From contig JAQSWY010000006.1 in NCBI GenBank assembly GCA_029266425.1, positions 84,888 to 148,887 of the forward strand: 64,000 nucleotides of DNA. The letters run 5' to 3'. This document shows positions 8,663 through 17,644 of the stretch, in pieces; positions within the stretch are counted from its first letter, which is position 1, and each line of letters starts with the position of its first letter. The notes below the pieces were generated by a model that ran no database searches, was not told the origin of the DNA, and saw only the letters and a program-made list of their open reading frames with translations. Origin of the DNA: Xanthobacteraceae bacterium. GTDB lineage: Bacteria > Pseudomonadota > Alphaproteobacteria > Rhizobiales > Xanthobacteraceae. The translations under genes and the position numbers were made by a program.

Positions 8663-8716
8663 TTGACAGCTGGCCGCAGCGCCATCGTAGACTGGATAAG
8701 TGGATACACATATTCA
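8663..8716 (+). promoter_or_regulatory. Candidate promoter and operator of the GntR gene
   Basis: TTGACA at 8663-8668 is a consensus -35 element. A TAGACT at 8688-8693 could be the -10, although the spacing is long at 19 bases. The GTGGATACAC half-palindrome (8701-8710) lies between this and the start codon, where an autoregulating GntR protein would bind. Confidence 0.4.
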
Positions 8717-8724
8717 GTAGCGCG

Positions 8725-9396
8725 ATGTCCCGCTTCGGCACGGCACTTTCCAACGGCACGGCGGAAGAGGAAGCCTACCGCCACGTGCTGGCCGGCATCC
8801 GCACTGGCCGCTTCAAGGCCGGCGACCGGTTGATCCCCGAGGAACTTGCCGGCGAGATCGGCATGAGCCGCATGCCGGTGCGCGAGGCGTTCCGCCGGCT
8901 CGCCACCGAAGGGCTGGTGGTGCTGCGGCCGAACCGCGGCTGCATGGTCGCCGGGCTCACCGTCGAGGAGATGTACGAGGTCTTCGAGATACGCTCCGTG
9001 CTCGAGGGCCTCGCGGTGCGCCTTGCGATGCCGCGGCTCGATGCCGAGGCGTTCGATGAACTCGAACGACTGCTCGAGCGCATGGTGCGCAGCGGCACCG
9101 CGGGCGGAGGCTGGGTAAGCCGGCATCGCGAACTCCACGAATATATTTGCGGCTTCAGTCATCGGCCGAAGCTGATCCGCCAGATCGCCGCGCTCCACAT
9201 CACCATCGAGCCCTATCTGCGCATCTGGTTCGACCATGCGGAGAAGCCGCTCTCGGCGGAAGCCGAGCATCGTGCCATCATCGACGCGCTGAAGACGGGC
9301 GATACCGCCCATGCCGAGCGGCAGATGGCCGAGCACATCCTCACCACCGCGCCCGATCTTGCCGCCTTCGCCTTTGGCGGGGGAAGGCCGGCCTGA
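8725..9396 (+). CDS. GntR-family (FCD) transcriptional regulator
   Basis: The 223-residue protein has an N-terminal winged helix (LIPEELAGEIGMSRMPVREA, about 37-56, then FRRLATEGLV) and an FCD ligand-binding domain. FCD metal ligands are likely in the RHRELHEYICG segment near 135 and EAEHRAIIDAL near 190. ATG 8725 is chosen because the longer ORF starts in the promoter. The amino-acid ABC importer begins 52 bases after its stop, so it probably regulates that importer in response to the transported compound or a catabolite. Confidence 0.9.
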   Translation: MSRFGTALSNGTAEEEAYRHVLAGIRTGRFKAGDRLIPEELAGEIGMSRMPVREAFRRLATEGLVVLRPNRGCMVAGLTVEEMYEVFEIRSVLEGLAVRLAMPRLDAEAFDELERLLERMVRSGTAGGGWVSRHRELHEYICGFSHRPKLIRQIAALHITIEPYLRIWFDHAEKPLSAEAEHRAIIDALKTGDTAHAERQMAEHILTTAPDLAAFAFGGGRPA

Positions 9397-9447
9397 CGAC
9401 CAGCCCAACCAACAAACGGCACACAAGTGCAAACAGAGGGAATGATC

Positions 9448-10317
9448 ATGAAACCGATCCGGAACATCGAGCCGATCCGGAAGATCCTGGCTGCCGGCCT
9501 CGGGCTGGCGCTGCTGGCCGTCGCCCCGGGCGCGAAAGCGCAGGACAAGCCGACCGCCATCACCATAGCCACCGAAGGCGCCTATGCGCCCTGGAACTTC
9601 ACCGCGCCGGACGGCAAGGCGGCGGGTTTCGAGATCGACCTCGCGCAGGATTTGTGCGCACGCATGAAGCTGACCTGCACGATCGTCATCCAGGATTGGG
9701 ACGGGCTGATCCCGGCACTCAATGTCGGCAAGTACGACGTCATCATGGCCTCCATGTTCATCACCGACAAACGCCTGGAGGTCATCAATTTCAGCCGGCC
9801 CTATGCGATCGATCCCTCGGGCTTCGCGGTCTCCAAGACGAGCGCCCTGGCCAAGGCCGGGCTCACCGGCAAGTTCGACCTCAACAACGAGGCCGCCGCG
9901 CTGCCGATGATCGAGAAGATGAAGCCGCTGGTGAAGGGGCAGATCGTCGGCGTGCAGGCGGCGACCACCAACCTCGCCTTCGTGAAGAAGTATTTCGAGG
10001 GCGTCGTCGACATCCGCGAATACAAGACCACCGAGCAGCACGACCTCGATCTCGCCGCCGGCCGGGTCGATGCCATCTTCGCGCAGAACACCTCGCTCGC
10101 CGCAACGCTGGAGAAGCCGGAGTTCGCCGAGTTCACGCTGGCCGGACCGGGCTTCCTCAACGGTGTGTTCGGCCGCGGCACCGGCGCCGGCTTCCGCAAG
10201 AAGGACACCGTCCTGCTCGGCATGTTCAACGAGGCGATCGGTGCGGCCATTGCCGACGGCACCATCAAGAAGCTCTCGATGAAATGGCTGAAGTCCGACG
10301 TCACGCCTCCGCAATGA
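9448..10317 (+). CDS. Amino-acid ABC transporter solute-binding protein
   Basis: The 289-residue periplasmic protein has a Sec signal (ILAAGLGLALLAVAPGAKAQ, about 12-31). The mature SBP_bac_3 fold includes ATEGAYAPWNFTAPDGKAAG near 43, the DWDGLIPALNVGKYDVIMAS core near 80-99 and TDKRLEVINFSRPYA near 103. I chose ATG 9448 because AGAGGGA sits seven bases before it; a GTG at 9427 and an ATG at 9442 are in frame but poorly spaced. Two permeases and an ATPase follow, making a complete importer. Family members bind polar or basic amino acids and opines; the ligand here is unknown. Confidence 0.92.
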   Translation: MKPIRNIEPIRKILAAGLGLALLAVAPGAKAQDKPTAITIATEGAYAPWNFTAPDGKAAGFEIDLAQDLCARMKLTCTIVIQDWDGLIPALNVGKYDVIMASMFITDKRLEVINFSRPYAIDPSGFAVSKTSALAKAGLTGKFDLNNEAAALPMIEKMKPLVKGQIVGVQAATTNLAFVKKYFEGVVDIREYKTTEQHDLDLAAGRVDAIFAQNTSLAATLEKPEFAEFTLAGPGFLNGVFGRGTGAGFRKKDTVLLGMFNEAIGAAIADGTIKKLSMKWLKSDVTPPQ

Positions 10318-10403
10318 TGGAACACAGCTCCGGCGCCTGGAGCCCTGTCCGCCCGGATAGAATCATCCGAGCGACAAGATAGCGCTCTGGATTCAACGAG
10401 CTG

Positions 10404-10447
10404 GAGCATGTTCCGCAAGAGCCTTTCAACTCTTGCGGAACATGCTC
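10404..10447. repeat. Perfect 18-bp hairpin repeat (family B, copy 1)
   Basis: Arms 10404-10421 (gagcatgttccgcaagag) and 10430-10447 are perfectly complementary with an 8-base loop. A decayed copy occurs at 16583-16631. It sits between the solute-binding gene and its permeases, where it could protect the upstream mRNA or reduce read-through. Confidence 0.75.
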
Positions 10448-10478
10448 TAGTGCGCCGGGGCTGTCGCCGGAGGTTGGC

Positions 10479-11198
10479 ATGGGTTTTCCGGAGGTCATCG
10501 CGCTGCTCGGCGTCGGGCCGGGCGGGTGGGGTGGCGCGCTGCTGAAGGCGGCTCTCGTCACGCTTGCGCTCTCCGTCGCCGGCTTTGCGCTCGGCGCCGT
10601 GTTCGGCGCTCTCGCGGCGTTCGGGCGGCTGAGCGGGAGCCTCATCGCGCGCGGCGTGGCCGACGCCTACAGCACGCTGTTTCGCGGCGTGCCGGACCTC
10701 CTCACCATCTACCTGCTCTATTTCGGCGGCAGCGTCGTGCTCACCTCGATCGGCCAGATGTTCGGCGCGCAGGGCTTCATCGGCCTGCCCACCTTCGCCA
10801 CCGGCGTGCTGGCGCTCGGCATCATCTCCGGCGCCTATCAGGCGGAGGTCTATCGCGGCGCCTTCAATGCCATCCATCGCGGCGAGCTCGATGCGGCGCG
10901 GGCGTATGGCATGTCGGGCCTGTTGATGCTGCGCCGGGTCGTGGCGCCGCAGGTGCTGCGCTATGCCATCCCCGGGCTCGGCAATGTCTGGCAGCTGGTG
11001 CTGAAGGATTCCGCCCTGATCTCGGTGATCGGCCTCGTCGAGCTGATGCGGCAGGCGCAGGTCGGCGCTGGCTCCACTCGGCAGCCCTTCATCTTCTATA
11101 TCAGCGCCGCAGTGCTCTATCTTCTCATCGCGCTCGTCAGCAGCGCGCTGTTCCAGCGGGTGGAGCGGCGCAGTATGCGCGGCGTCAGGAGGGCGTGA
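10479..11198 (+). CDS. Amino-acid ABC transporter permease 1 (HisQ/HisM family)
   Basis: The 239-residue inner-membrane protein has about five helices and the ABC permease EAA-type loop (GELDAARAYGMSGLLMLRRVV, about 142-162 in two parts). It has the hallmark TLFRGVPDLLTIYLLYFG near 66-83 found in polar amino acid permeases. GGAGG lies seven bases before its ATG. Its stop overlaps the next permease start as TGATG, so the two membrane subunits are coupled and probably form a heterodimer. Confidence 0.92.
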   Translation: MGFPEVIALLGVGPGGWGGALLKAALVTLALSVAGFALGAVFGALAAFGRLSGSLIARGVADAYSTLFRGVPDLLTIYLLYFGGSVVLTSIGQMFGAQGFIGLPTFATGVLALGIISGAYQAEVYRGAFNAIHRGELDAARAYGMSGLLMLRRVVAPQVLRYAIPGLGNVWQLVLKDSALISVIGLVELMRQAQVGAGSTRQPFIFYISAAVLYLLIALVSSALFQRVERRSMRGVRRA

Positions 11199-11932
11199 TG
11201 GATTTCGCCTTCTTTTCCGAAGTGTTCATGCGGTTGCTCGGGGGCGTGCCGCTCACCCTCCAGCTTGCCGGCATATCGGTGGCCGCCGGCCTGGTGCTGG
11301 CATTGACGCTCGCGCTCGCATTGCAGACCGGGACCCGCGCCGTGACCTGGCCGATCAATGCCTATGTCACGCTGTTCCGCGGCACGCCGCTGCTGGTGCA
11401 GATCTTCCTCATCTATTACGGGCTCGGCCAGTTCCGGCCGTCCCTGCAGGCCGTGGGCCTGTGGGGCTTCTTCCGCGAGCCTTACTGGTGCGCGATCCTG
11501 GCGCTCACGCTCAACACTGCGGCCTATGGCGCGGAGATCATCCGCGGCGGCCTGCAATCGGTGCCCGTTGGGCAGGTCGAGGCGGCGCGGGCCTGCGGCA
11601 TGTCGCGCTTCCTGGTCTATCGGCGGGTGATCTTGCCCGTTGCGCTACGCCAGGCGCTGCCGAGCTACGGCAATGAGATCATCCTCATGGTGAAGGGCAC
11701 CTCGCTCGCCTCGATCGTCACCCTGCTGGAGGTCACCGGCATCGCCCAGCAGATCATCTCGCAGACCTACCGGGCGATGGAGGTGTTCATCTGCGCCGGG
11801 GCGATCTATCTGACGCTGAACTTCATCATCACGCGCCTGCTCGGGCTGCTGGAATGGCGGCTCTCCGCGCATTTGCGGCCCGCGCCCGGCGCCGCTGCCG
11901 CCCTGAGCACGCCGAAAGGGGCCGTATCGTGA
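11198..11932 (+). CDS. Amino-acid ABC transporter permease 2 (HisQ/HisM family)
   Basis: The 244-residue partner permease has the conserved [20 protein letters not shown] near 57-76 and the EAA loop GQVEAARACGMSRFLVYRRV near 125-144. The ATG at 11198 overlaps the preceding stop by one base. The long in-frame ORF that begins inside the first permease is a shadow. The stop overlaps the GTG of the ATPase gene, so the three cytoplasmic and membrane genes form one tightly coupled block. Confidence 0.92.
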   Translation: MDFAFFSEVFMRLLGGVPLTLQLAGISVAAGLVLALTLALALQTGTRAVTWPINAYVTLFRGTPLLVQIFLIYYGLGQFRPSLQAVGLWGFFREPYWCAILALTLNTAAYGAEIIRGGLQSVPVGQVEAARACGMSRFLVYRRVILPVALRQALPSYGNEIILMVKGTSLASIVTLLEVTGIAQQIISQTYRAMEVFICAGAIYLTLNFIITRLLGLLEWRLSAHLRPAPGAAAALSTPKGAVS

Positions 11933-12732
11933 GCGAAGTCCTCAATGCCAGGCCGGGGAGCGCTGCAACGGAGCCGGCCATCATCGTCGAGGATCTGCAC
12001 AAGAGCTTCGGGAGCCTCGAAGTGCTGAAGGGCATTTCGCTCACGGCGCATCAGGGCGACGTCGTCTCCATCCTCGGCTCGTCGGGCTCCGGCAAGTCGA
12101 CCATGCTGCGTTGCCTCAATCTGCTTGAAGTGCCGGATGCGGGCAGCATCAGCGTCGGCGGCGAGACGCTGCGCTTTGAGAAGGACCGCCACGGCCGCGT
12201 CAATCGACCCGACCATCGGCAGGTCGACCGGCTGCGGCGCTCCATGAGCATGGTGTTCCAGAGCTTCAATCTCTGGAGCCACATGACGATCCTCGAGAAC
12301 GTCATCGAGGCGCCGGTGCATGTGCTGAAGCGCCCGCGCGCCGAGTGCATCGCCGAGGCCGAGCAATTGCTCGCCAAGGTCGGCATTGCCGAGCGGCGCC
12401 ATCATTATCCGGCGCACCTGTCCGGCGGCCAGCAGCAGCGTGCGGCGATTGCCCGCGCGCTTGCCATGCGGCCGAAGGTGATGCTGTTCGACGAGCCGAC
12501 CTCGGCGCTCGACCCCGAACTCGTCGGCGAGGTGCTGCGGGTGATGCGCGCGCTCGCCGAGGAAGGCCGCACCATGCTGGTCGTCACCCACGAGATGGCG
12601 TTCGCCCGCGATGTCTCCTCCCGCGTGCTGTTCCTGCACAAGGGCGGCGTCGAGGAGGACGGCCCGCCAGCCGAGGTGTTCGGCAATCCCCGCTCCGAGC
12701 GCTTCCGTCAGTTCATCTCGGCACAGCGGTAG
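11929..12732 (+). CDS. Amino-acid ABC transporter ATP-binding protein
   Basis: The 267-residue ATPase has Walker A (GSSGSGKSTML near 49), the signature LSGGQQQR near 163, Walker [13 protein letters not shown] near 184 and the H-loop histidine in VVTHEMAF near 222. The length and the insert with VFQSFNLWSHMT near 110 are typical of the HisP/GlnQ branch. A GTG start at 11929 with a 4-base overlap (GTGA) fits the coupled operon better than the ATG far upstream at 11854. It powers import by the two preceding permeases. Confidence 0.92.
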   Translation: MSEVLNARPGSAATEPAIIVEDLHKSFGSLEVLKGISLTAHQGDVVSILGSSGSGKSTMLRCLNLLEVPDAGSISVGGETLRFEKDRHGRVNRPDHRQVDRLRRSMSMVFQSFNLWSHMTILENVIEAPVHVLKRPRAECIAEAEQLLAKVGIAERRHHYPAHLSGGQQQRAAIARALAMRPKVMLFDEPTSALDPELVGEVLRVMRALAEEGRTMLVVTHEMAFARDVSSRVLFLHKGGVEEDGPPAEVFGNPRSERFRQFISAQR

Positions 12733-12765
12733 ATCGTCGGTTTTCGGCAACGCGTACCGCGCCGC

Positions 12766-14766
12766 TTACTCCGCTTGGTCGAATATGAGCCTGCGGATAA
12801 GAGCGGCAGCCGTCACCGGCGGCTGTGTCAACGCGGCACGGTAGGTCGCGGCGATCAGCGCGCAAAAATCGCCGTACTGTTGCGGCGTCGGCGTTCGCGA
12901 GTACAGGACGAGGTTCTTGCGCTGCGGGCCGGCTTGCAAGGTCGCCATGATATTCTTCATTCCCGCCTCCACGATGGCCTTTTCGGTGGGCTTGCGTGGC
13001 GCGGCGGTGCGGATCATCGCCGCCACTAGCTCCGCTTCCCGCTTGATGAGCTCGGGCGTCAGATAGTTGGTCAAGTTGGCATTTCCGACACCGCTGAGAT
13101 GCTCGTAGCAGACCAAGGTATCGAGCCTTGCAATCTGCTCGATCTGATCGATCGCCAACTGGCCGAACGCTATCGTGGACTTGTCGTCTGCCATGCGCCT
13201 GTATTTGAGGAACTCGGTGTCCAATGCGTCCTGTAAGGCCAGGACGACCTCCGCAACAGAATTGCCAGCGAGATACATTTGCCGAAACTGGCGGTAGATC
13301 GCCTGCGCCGTTGCGGGATCTCGCTCTTCGATAGCGGCAATGGAGGGCGATATGATCTTGACGTTCGCCGCGGCCCCGGCGAGGTCGAGATCGGCACCGA
13401 AGCCGGATATCGCGAATTTGGCCGGCGTGGCGAGGTCGGTCACGGCGCGTCCCGCGAACAACTCCTGGGTGGTGGGGATCCAAAGGGACGTTGCCGGCGT
13501 CGACAGGGCGCGAGCTATGAACCGCGGATCGAATCCGTTGTCGGCCAAAAGCTCCTGCTGGTCGACGACGGCGGATGACAGTTCGGCCGGGCCCATGCCG
13601 GGGAAATCGGGGGCATGAAAGCCGAGCTTGCCCGCCCCGCCCAGCCAGCGCTCCCCACCACCGGCGAAGGCGAGGGTACAGGCCGAGTAGCACCGCGCAG
13701 CGACATAGGTGATGAGGCGCCTTTGACGGATGATGTCGTGCACCTTCATCGCCTCGCCGATGCGCCCGCCGATGCTGTCGAGATGGACGACGGCAATCTG
13801 CGGCGAGGCCCTGAGCACACGATCGAGATCTGTGGCGAGTCCGTATTTGAAGCCGCCGACGATTTCGATTTCCGTGCCGTTGCGCATGACGCGCAGCGAA
13901 TAGTCGGGAAGATCCGGGTCGCCCCGAAAGGCGATGCTGTAGGTTTCCCTTATTTGCGGGAAGGCGCTTTGCACCAGCTGCATGGTGCTGGCAAGCACCG
14001 AGAACACCAGGAGAAGTTTAACGAGGCCGCCCCAGAAGGTATGCCTGCCCCGCCTCCAGCGTTCGTGCATGTGGTGGGTTGCCGATCTCCAAAGGCCCAC
14101 GGTCTGCCAGATCGTCGCAAGTATCACGATTGCCCAGAGCGACACCAGGAAGCCAAAAAGGCTATAGGGATTATAGTCCCCCGAGACGTCGAAGATTGTA
14201 TTGAGGGCAAGGACGATGAGAGCCGCCGCCACCCCGACCAGGATTCCGACTACCCAGAAGCTGAAGGGCAGTGAGAACTCTCCGCGCCAATAGCGTTTGA
14301 AGAAATTCCGATTGACCTCATCTGCAGGCGGATCGTCATGAATCGTGTTAGCAGGATCTTGCGTGGATGCGCCGTTGACTGCTGCGGCCGCTGCGTCCGA
14401 TGAGGCCGCAAACGCCGGCTCGATCCGGCCCGACGGCAGCGGCGACGCGTGTGGCGCCTTCATCGCGGAGCCGCGTGGTATAGCCAACTTGAACGCATTG
14501 AGGCGTAGCCAAAATAACCCCAACAAAAGAAACGCTAGCTGGGGCACCAGGAAACCGAGAACAACCTCGATATAGGTGTTCTTATGGCTGGTCAGCGGCG
14601 ATAAATATATTATACTACTTACAATCAGCACACAAAGCAGATTTGCTACGACAAAACGCAAGTAGCGACCTAAGCGTTTGCGCAACAGCAAATTCAATAA
14701 AAACGTAAGTACAAGAATTGCTGCTATGCCGGAAAGTTCAATAGTTGTATATAAATGCCCAGGCAT
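12766..14766 (-). CDS. Membrane protein with ClpP-like (COG3904-type) protease domain
   Basis: This 666-residue protein has two N-terminal membrane helices (12-30, 36-56), a third near 70-90, and a low-complexity linker (100-150). Three more helices follow (170-190, 203-222, 246-265) and then a soluble domain. The soluble domain resembles the ClpP/crotonase fold of COG3904: IAVVHLDSIGGRIGEAM near 324-340, a probable nucleophile Ser361 in CYSACTLAF, and His384 in LGFHAPDF. It may cut membrane or periplasmic proteins, like SppA-type proteases, but this is inference. The first 200 bases of the gene are clearly AT-rich for this genome. No neighbour suggests a substrate. Confidence 0.7.
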   Translation of the reverse strand: MPGHLYTTIELSGIAAILVLTFLLNLLLRKRLGRYLRFVVANLLCVLIVSSIIYLSPLTSHKNTYIEVVLGFLVPQLAFLLLGLFWLRLNAFKLAIPRGSAMKAPHASPLPSGRIEPAFAASSDAAAAAVNGASTQDPANTIHDDPPADEVNRNFFKRYWRGEFSLPFSFWVVGILVGVAAALIVLALNTIFDVSGDYNPYSLFGFLVSLWAIVILATIWQTVGLWRSATHHMHERWRRGRHTFWGGLVKLLLVFSVLASTMQLVQSAFPQIRETYSIAFRGDPDLPDYSLRVMRNGTEIEIVGGFKYGLATDLDRVLRASPQIAVVHLDSIGGRIGEAMKVHDIIRQRRLITYVAARCYSACTLAFAGGGERWLGGAGKLGFHAPDFPGMGPAELSSAVVDQQELLADNGFDPRFIARALSTPATSLWIPTTQELFAGRAVTDLATPAKFAISGFGADLDLAGAAANVKIISPSIAAIEERDPATAQAIYRQFRQMYLAGNSVAEVVLALQDALDTEFLKYRRMADDKSTIAFGQLAIDQIEQIARLDTLVCYEHLSGVGNANLTNYLTPELIKREAELVAAMIRTAAPRKPTEKAIVEAGMKNIMATLQAGPQRKNLVLYSRTPTPQQYGDFCALIAATYRAALTQPPVTAAALIRRLIFDQAE

Positions 14767-15083
14767 TTCTTGTCCAATGAGTGTGCGCGGTTGTTTCTAG
14801 CGACGTGGCGAGTGTCTCAGATGAACTTGATCTGGCAAATCTTCCTTAGATGGTGCCAAATGCCCGCCCTGTCGCCACGATGATCATCTTCAAGGCCCGT
14901 TCCTCACTCGAGGCTCGCGTAAGTTCAACTGCAAGTCGAGTCTGGAAGTTCGAATTTCGAGGAGAAATACCGCGACCGATCGTCCATCCTGGCGTGACGC
15001 CAGGGCGAACTTCGCGCGCCGCGCAAGGCAAGATTGTTCCGTTTTTGTTCCGTACCGTCAAGTGCCGCTATACCGCCCCGGCC
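14767..15083. other. 317-bp intergenic region
   Basis: No gene is supported. The left end should hold the promoter of the leftward membrane-protease gene and is AT-rich. A short perfect inverted repeat at 14988-15004 (cctggcg-tga-cgccagg) lies downstream of the leftward amino-acid transporter operon that ends at 15084 and may help end it. An ORF on the plus strand crossing into the ATPase gene is a shadow. Confidence 0.5.
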
Positions 15084-15851
15084 TTAAATCGCCGATCCGT
15101 CCGTCTCCAGGCTGTTGGTCAGGGTCGAGATGAAGCGCCGGGTGCGGGCTTGCGCTGGGTTGAAGAACAGCTCCCGGGATGGGCCGGCCTCGACGATCTC
15201 GCCGGCTTCCAGCAGCGCGGCCTCCTGCGCGACGCTGGCGGCGAGCCTGAGGTCATGGGTGGCGATCAGCATGGTCGTGCCCTCCCGCGCCAGCTGCGCC
15301 AGCACCTCGACGACTTCCATAGCCAGCTCGGGGTCGAGCGCCGAGGTCGGCTCGTCGCACAGCAGCACGCGCGGCGAGGAGGCGAGCGCGCGGGCGATGG
15401 CGACGCGCTGCTGCTGGCCGCCGGAAAGCTGGGCCGGCCAGGCCTCAGCCTTGTGCGCAAGGCCAACCTTGTCGAGCAGCTCCAGCGCGCGCGCGCGCGC
15501 CTTTGCTTCCGGCCAGCGCAGCACGGTGAGGAGGCTTTCCATCACATTGCCCAGTGCGGTGCGGTGCGGGAAAAGCTGGAAGTTCTGGAACACCATGCCG
15601 GACTGCCGCCGCACCCTGAGGATCGTGTCGCGCGGGATATGCTGGCCGGCGAAACGTACCGTATCCTCGCCGATGACGAGCTCGCCGGCCTGCGGGATCT
15701 CAAGCAGGTTCACGCAGCGCAGCAGCGTGCTCTTGCCCGATCCGGAGGGGCCGATCAGCGCGGTGACGGAACCCTCGCGGACGGTCAGGCTCACCCCGGC
15801 CAATACGGTGAGCGGGCCGAAGCGTTTCACTATGTCGGTGAGCCGGATCAT
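15084..15851 (-). CDS. Amino-acid ABC transporter ATP-binding protein (second system)
   Basis: The 255-residue ATPase has Walker [12 protein letters not shown] near 34, signature [13 protein letters not shown] near 143, Walker [16 protein letters not shown] near 162 and H-loop IATHDL near 202. It belongs to the HisP/GlnQ branch. Its ATG overlaps the permease stop by four bases. It is the last gene of a leftward operon made of solute-binding protein, permease and ATPase. Only one permease gene is present, so the channel is likely a homodimer. Confidence 0.92.
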   Translation of the reverse strand: MIRLTDIVKRFGPLTVLAGVSLTVREGSVTALIGPSGSGKSTLLRCVNLLEIPQAGELVIGEDTVRFAGQHIPRDTILRVRRQSGMVFQNFQLFPHRTALGNVMESLLTVLRWPEAKARARALELLDKVGLAHKAEAWPAQLSGGQQQRVAIARALASSPRVLLCDEPTSALDPELAMEVVEVLAQLAREGTTMLIATHDLRLAASVAQEAALLEAGEIVEAGPSRELFFNPAQARTRRFISTLTNSLETDGSAI

Positions 15852-16528
15852 GTCGCCGGCTCCAGGTAGCCGCCGGAGCGGGAGAGATGACGCTCGAGCC
15901 GCTCCTGCAGGACCGAGAGCACCGAGCTCAGCGCCAGATAGATCAGCGCCGCCTCGATATAGATGATCAAAGGCTCATAAGTGGTGGCGACGATGCGCTG
16001 CGCCGCCTGGAACAGTTCCGGCACCGTCACCGCCGCGGCGAGCGAGGTGTCCTTCACCAGCGAGATGAAGGTGTTCGACAGCGGCGGCACGGCGACCCGC
16101 GCCGCCTGCGGCAGCACCGTGCGGCGCAAGGCCTGCGACCAGGTCATGCCGATCGAATAGCTGGCCTCCCATTGCCCCTTGGGGATCGAGGCGATCACCG
16201 CGCGCAGGATCTCCGACGTATAGGCGCCGACATTGAGGGTGAAGCCGATCAGCGCGGCGGGAAAGGCATCGAGCAGGATGCCGACGCTCGGCAGGCCGTA
16301 GAAGATCACGAACAGCTGCACGAGGAGCGGCGTGCCGCGGATGATCCAGACATAGAAGCGCGCGATCGCCGACACGGGAGCTGGTCCGAACAGCCGGGCG
16401 AGCGCGGTCAGGAAACCGAGCGCCAGCCCGAAGGTGAAGGACAGCAAGGTCAGCGGAACGGTGAAGATGAGGCCGGCCCACAGCAGCGGGACCAGCGATT
16501 CCACCATCAGTTCGAGCCAATGGGGCAC
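15848..16528 (-). CDS. Amino-acid ABC transporter permease (second system)
   Basis: The 226-residue permease carries [20 protein letters not shown] near 68-87 and the EAA loop [20 protein letters not shown] near 117-136. I chose the GTG at 16528 because GAGGGAAGG precedes it by a few bases. The longer ORF to 16600 reads into the hairpin repeat (family B) and its first residues (MRNMLQ) are the repeat itself. About 190 bases with two hairpins separate it from the solute-binding gene upstream. Confidence 0.9.
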   Translation of the reverse strand: MPHWLELMVESLVPLLWAGLIFTVPLTLLSFTFGLALGFLTALARLFGPAPVSAIARFYVWIIRGTPLLVQLFVIFYGLPSVGILLDAFPAALIGFTLNVGAYTSEILRAVIASIPKGQWEASYSIGMTWSQALRRTVLPQAARVAVPPLSNTFISLVKDTSLAAAVTVPELFQAAQRIVATTYEPLIIYIEAALIYLALSSVLSVLQERLERHLSRSGGYLEPAT

Positions 16529-16582
16529 GGCAAGCCTTCCCTCAAAAGGAAACGGAACCGGCCGGGGCACCGACCGATCCCG

Positions 16583-16631
16583 CTGGAGCATGTTCCGCAA
16601 AAGTTGAAAGACTTTTGCGATAAGAACATGC
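16583..16631. repeat. Hairpin repeat (family B, copy 2, decayed)
   Basis: ggagcatgttccgcaaaagt is followed by a mirrored acttttgcgataagaacatgc with a few mismatches. It is related to the perfect copy at 10404 and occupies the same kind of place, between a solute-binding gene and its permease. Confidence 0.65.
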
Positions 16632-16663
16632 CCCAGCCTATTTAACCTGAAGCGCTTCCTTAT

Positions 16664-16687
16664 CGTTCGGATGGTTCCATCCGAACG
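16664..16687. repeat. Perfect 11-bp hairpin
   Basis: cgttcggatgg-tt-ccatccgaacg forms a perfect stem between the solute-binding gene (stop at 16723) and the permease. Together with the family B copy it makes two tandem hairpins in the operon gap, likely acting on relative expression or mRNA stability. Confidence 0.6.
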
Positions 16688-16722
16688 GGAAAGGCTCCAG
16701 GATCACGAAGGAAGCGAAGAGA

Positions 16723-17502
16723 TCAATTCGAGACGTCGGCGCCGAAGTATTTTTCCGAGATCTTGGCGTAGGTGCCGTCGGCTTTCATCGCGTCGAGCGC
16801 CTCGTTGATCGCCGCCACCAGCTCGGGATTGCCCTTGCGCACGATCACGCCGGAATATTCGGCGTCCTTCTGGGTGGCGGCGATGCGCACCTTGGCGTCC
16901 GGCTTGTGCTTCTTGAAGTCGAGGAAAGACAGGCTGTCATTGATGGTGGCGTCGGCGCGACCCGTCAGCACCAGCTGGATCGACTGGTCGAAGCCGTCGG
17001 TGCCGACGAGGGTGGCGCCGCTCGCCTCCGCCAGCTTGCCGAAATTACTGGTCAGCGACTGCGCCGCCTTCTTGCCCTTCAGATCCTCGAAGCCTTTGAT
17101 CGAGCTGTTGTCGTCGCGCACGATCAGCGCCGCCTTCGAGGCGATATAGGGCTTGGAGAAGTCGTATTTCGCCTTGCGCGCCTCGGTGATGCCGACCTGG
17201 TTGATCACGGCGTCATAGCGGCGCGCATCGAGGCCGGCGATCAGGCCATCCCATTTGCCCTCGAGGAACTCGGCCTTCACGCCGAGGCGTTTTCCGATCT
17301 CGCGGCCGATCTCGACATCGAAGCCGACCAGTTCGTTCGAGCTGTCATGATAGGTGAAGGGCGCATAGGTGCCCTCGGTGCCGATCTTGACGACGCCGGC
17401 CGCCTTGATGGCGGTGAGGTCGTCGGCGTGGGCGCCGGCAGCCGCGCCGACCTGGAGGACGGCGGCGAGGCCGAGCGCGAGCAGTGTCTTCGTCACGTTC
17501 AT
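16723..17502 (-). CDS. Amino-acid ABC transporter solute-binding protein (second system)
   Basis: The 259-residue SBP_bac_3 protein starts MNVTKTLLALGLAAVLQVGA with a Sec signal cleaved near AHAD (26). It has GTEGTYAPFTYHDSSNELVG near 40-59, the KWDGLIAGLDARRYDAVINQ core near 83-102 and TEARKAKYDFSKPYI near 106. GGGGAG seven bases upstream supports ATG 17502 over the longer ORF to 17664. It begins the leftward operon with the permease and ATPase. Confidence 0.92.
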   Translation of the reverse strand: MNVTKTLLALGLAAVLQVGAAAGAHADDLTAIKAAGVVKIGTEGTYAPFTYHDSSNELVGFDVEIGREIGKRLGVKAEFLEGKWDGLIAGLDARRYDAVINQVGITEARKAKYDFSKPYIASKAALIVRDDNSSIKGFEDLKGKKAAQSLTSNFGKLAEASGATLVGTDGFDQSIQLVLTGRADATINDSLSFLDFKKHKPDAKVRIAATQKDAEYSGVIVRKGNPELVAAINEALDAMKADGTYAKISEKYFGADVSN

Positions 17503-17644
17503 GTTCAAGCTCCCCGGCAGTGCGCTGCCGTACTTCCAGGCGCCAGTCACAGCGGGCGCACATGTGCCAAGCAAATAGGTGCGCTGTACCGTTCCGTCAC
17601 CGGGGGCGGTGCGCAATTCCAATGCCGTCATCCGCGGCGGGAGC

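Noticed and set aside
16529..16600. N-terminal extension of the second amino-acid permease
   Set aside because: The first residues encode the family B hairpin repeat. A GTG with a good Shine-Dalgarno starts at 16528, where homology begins.
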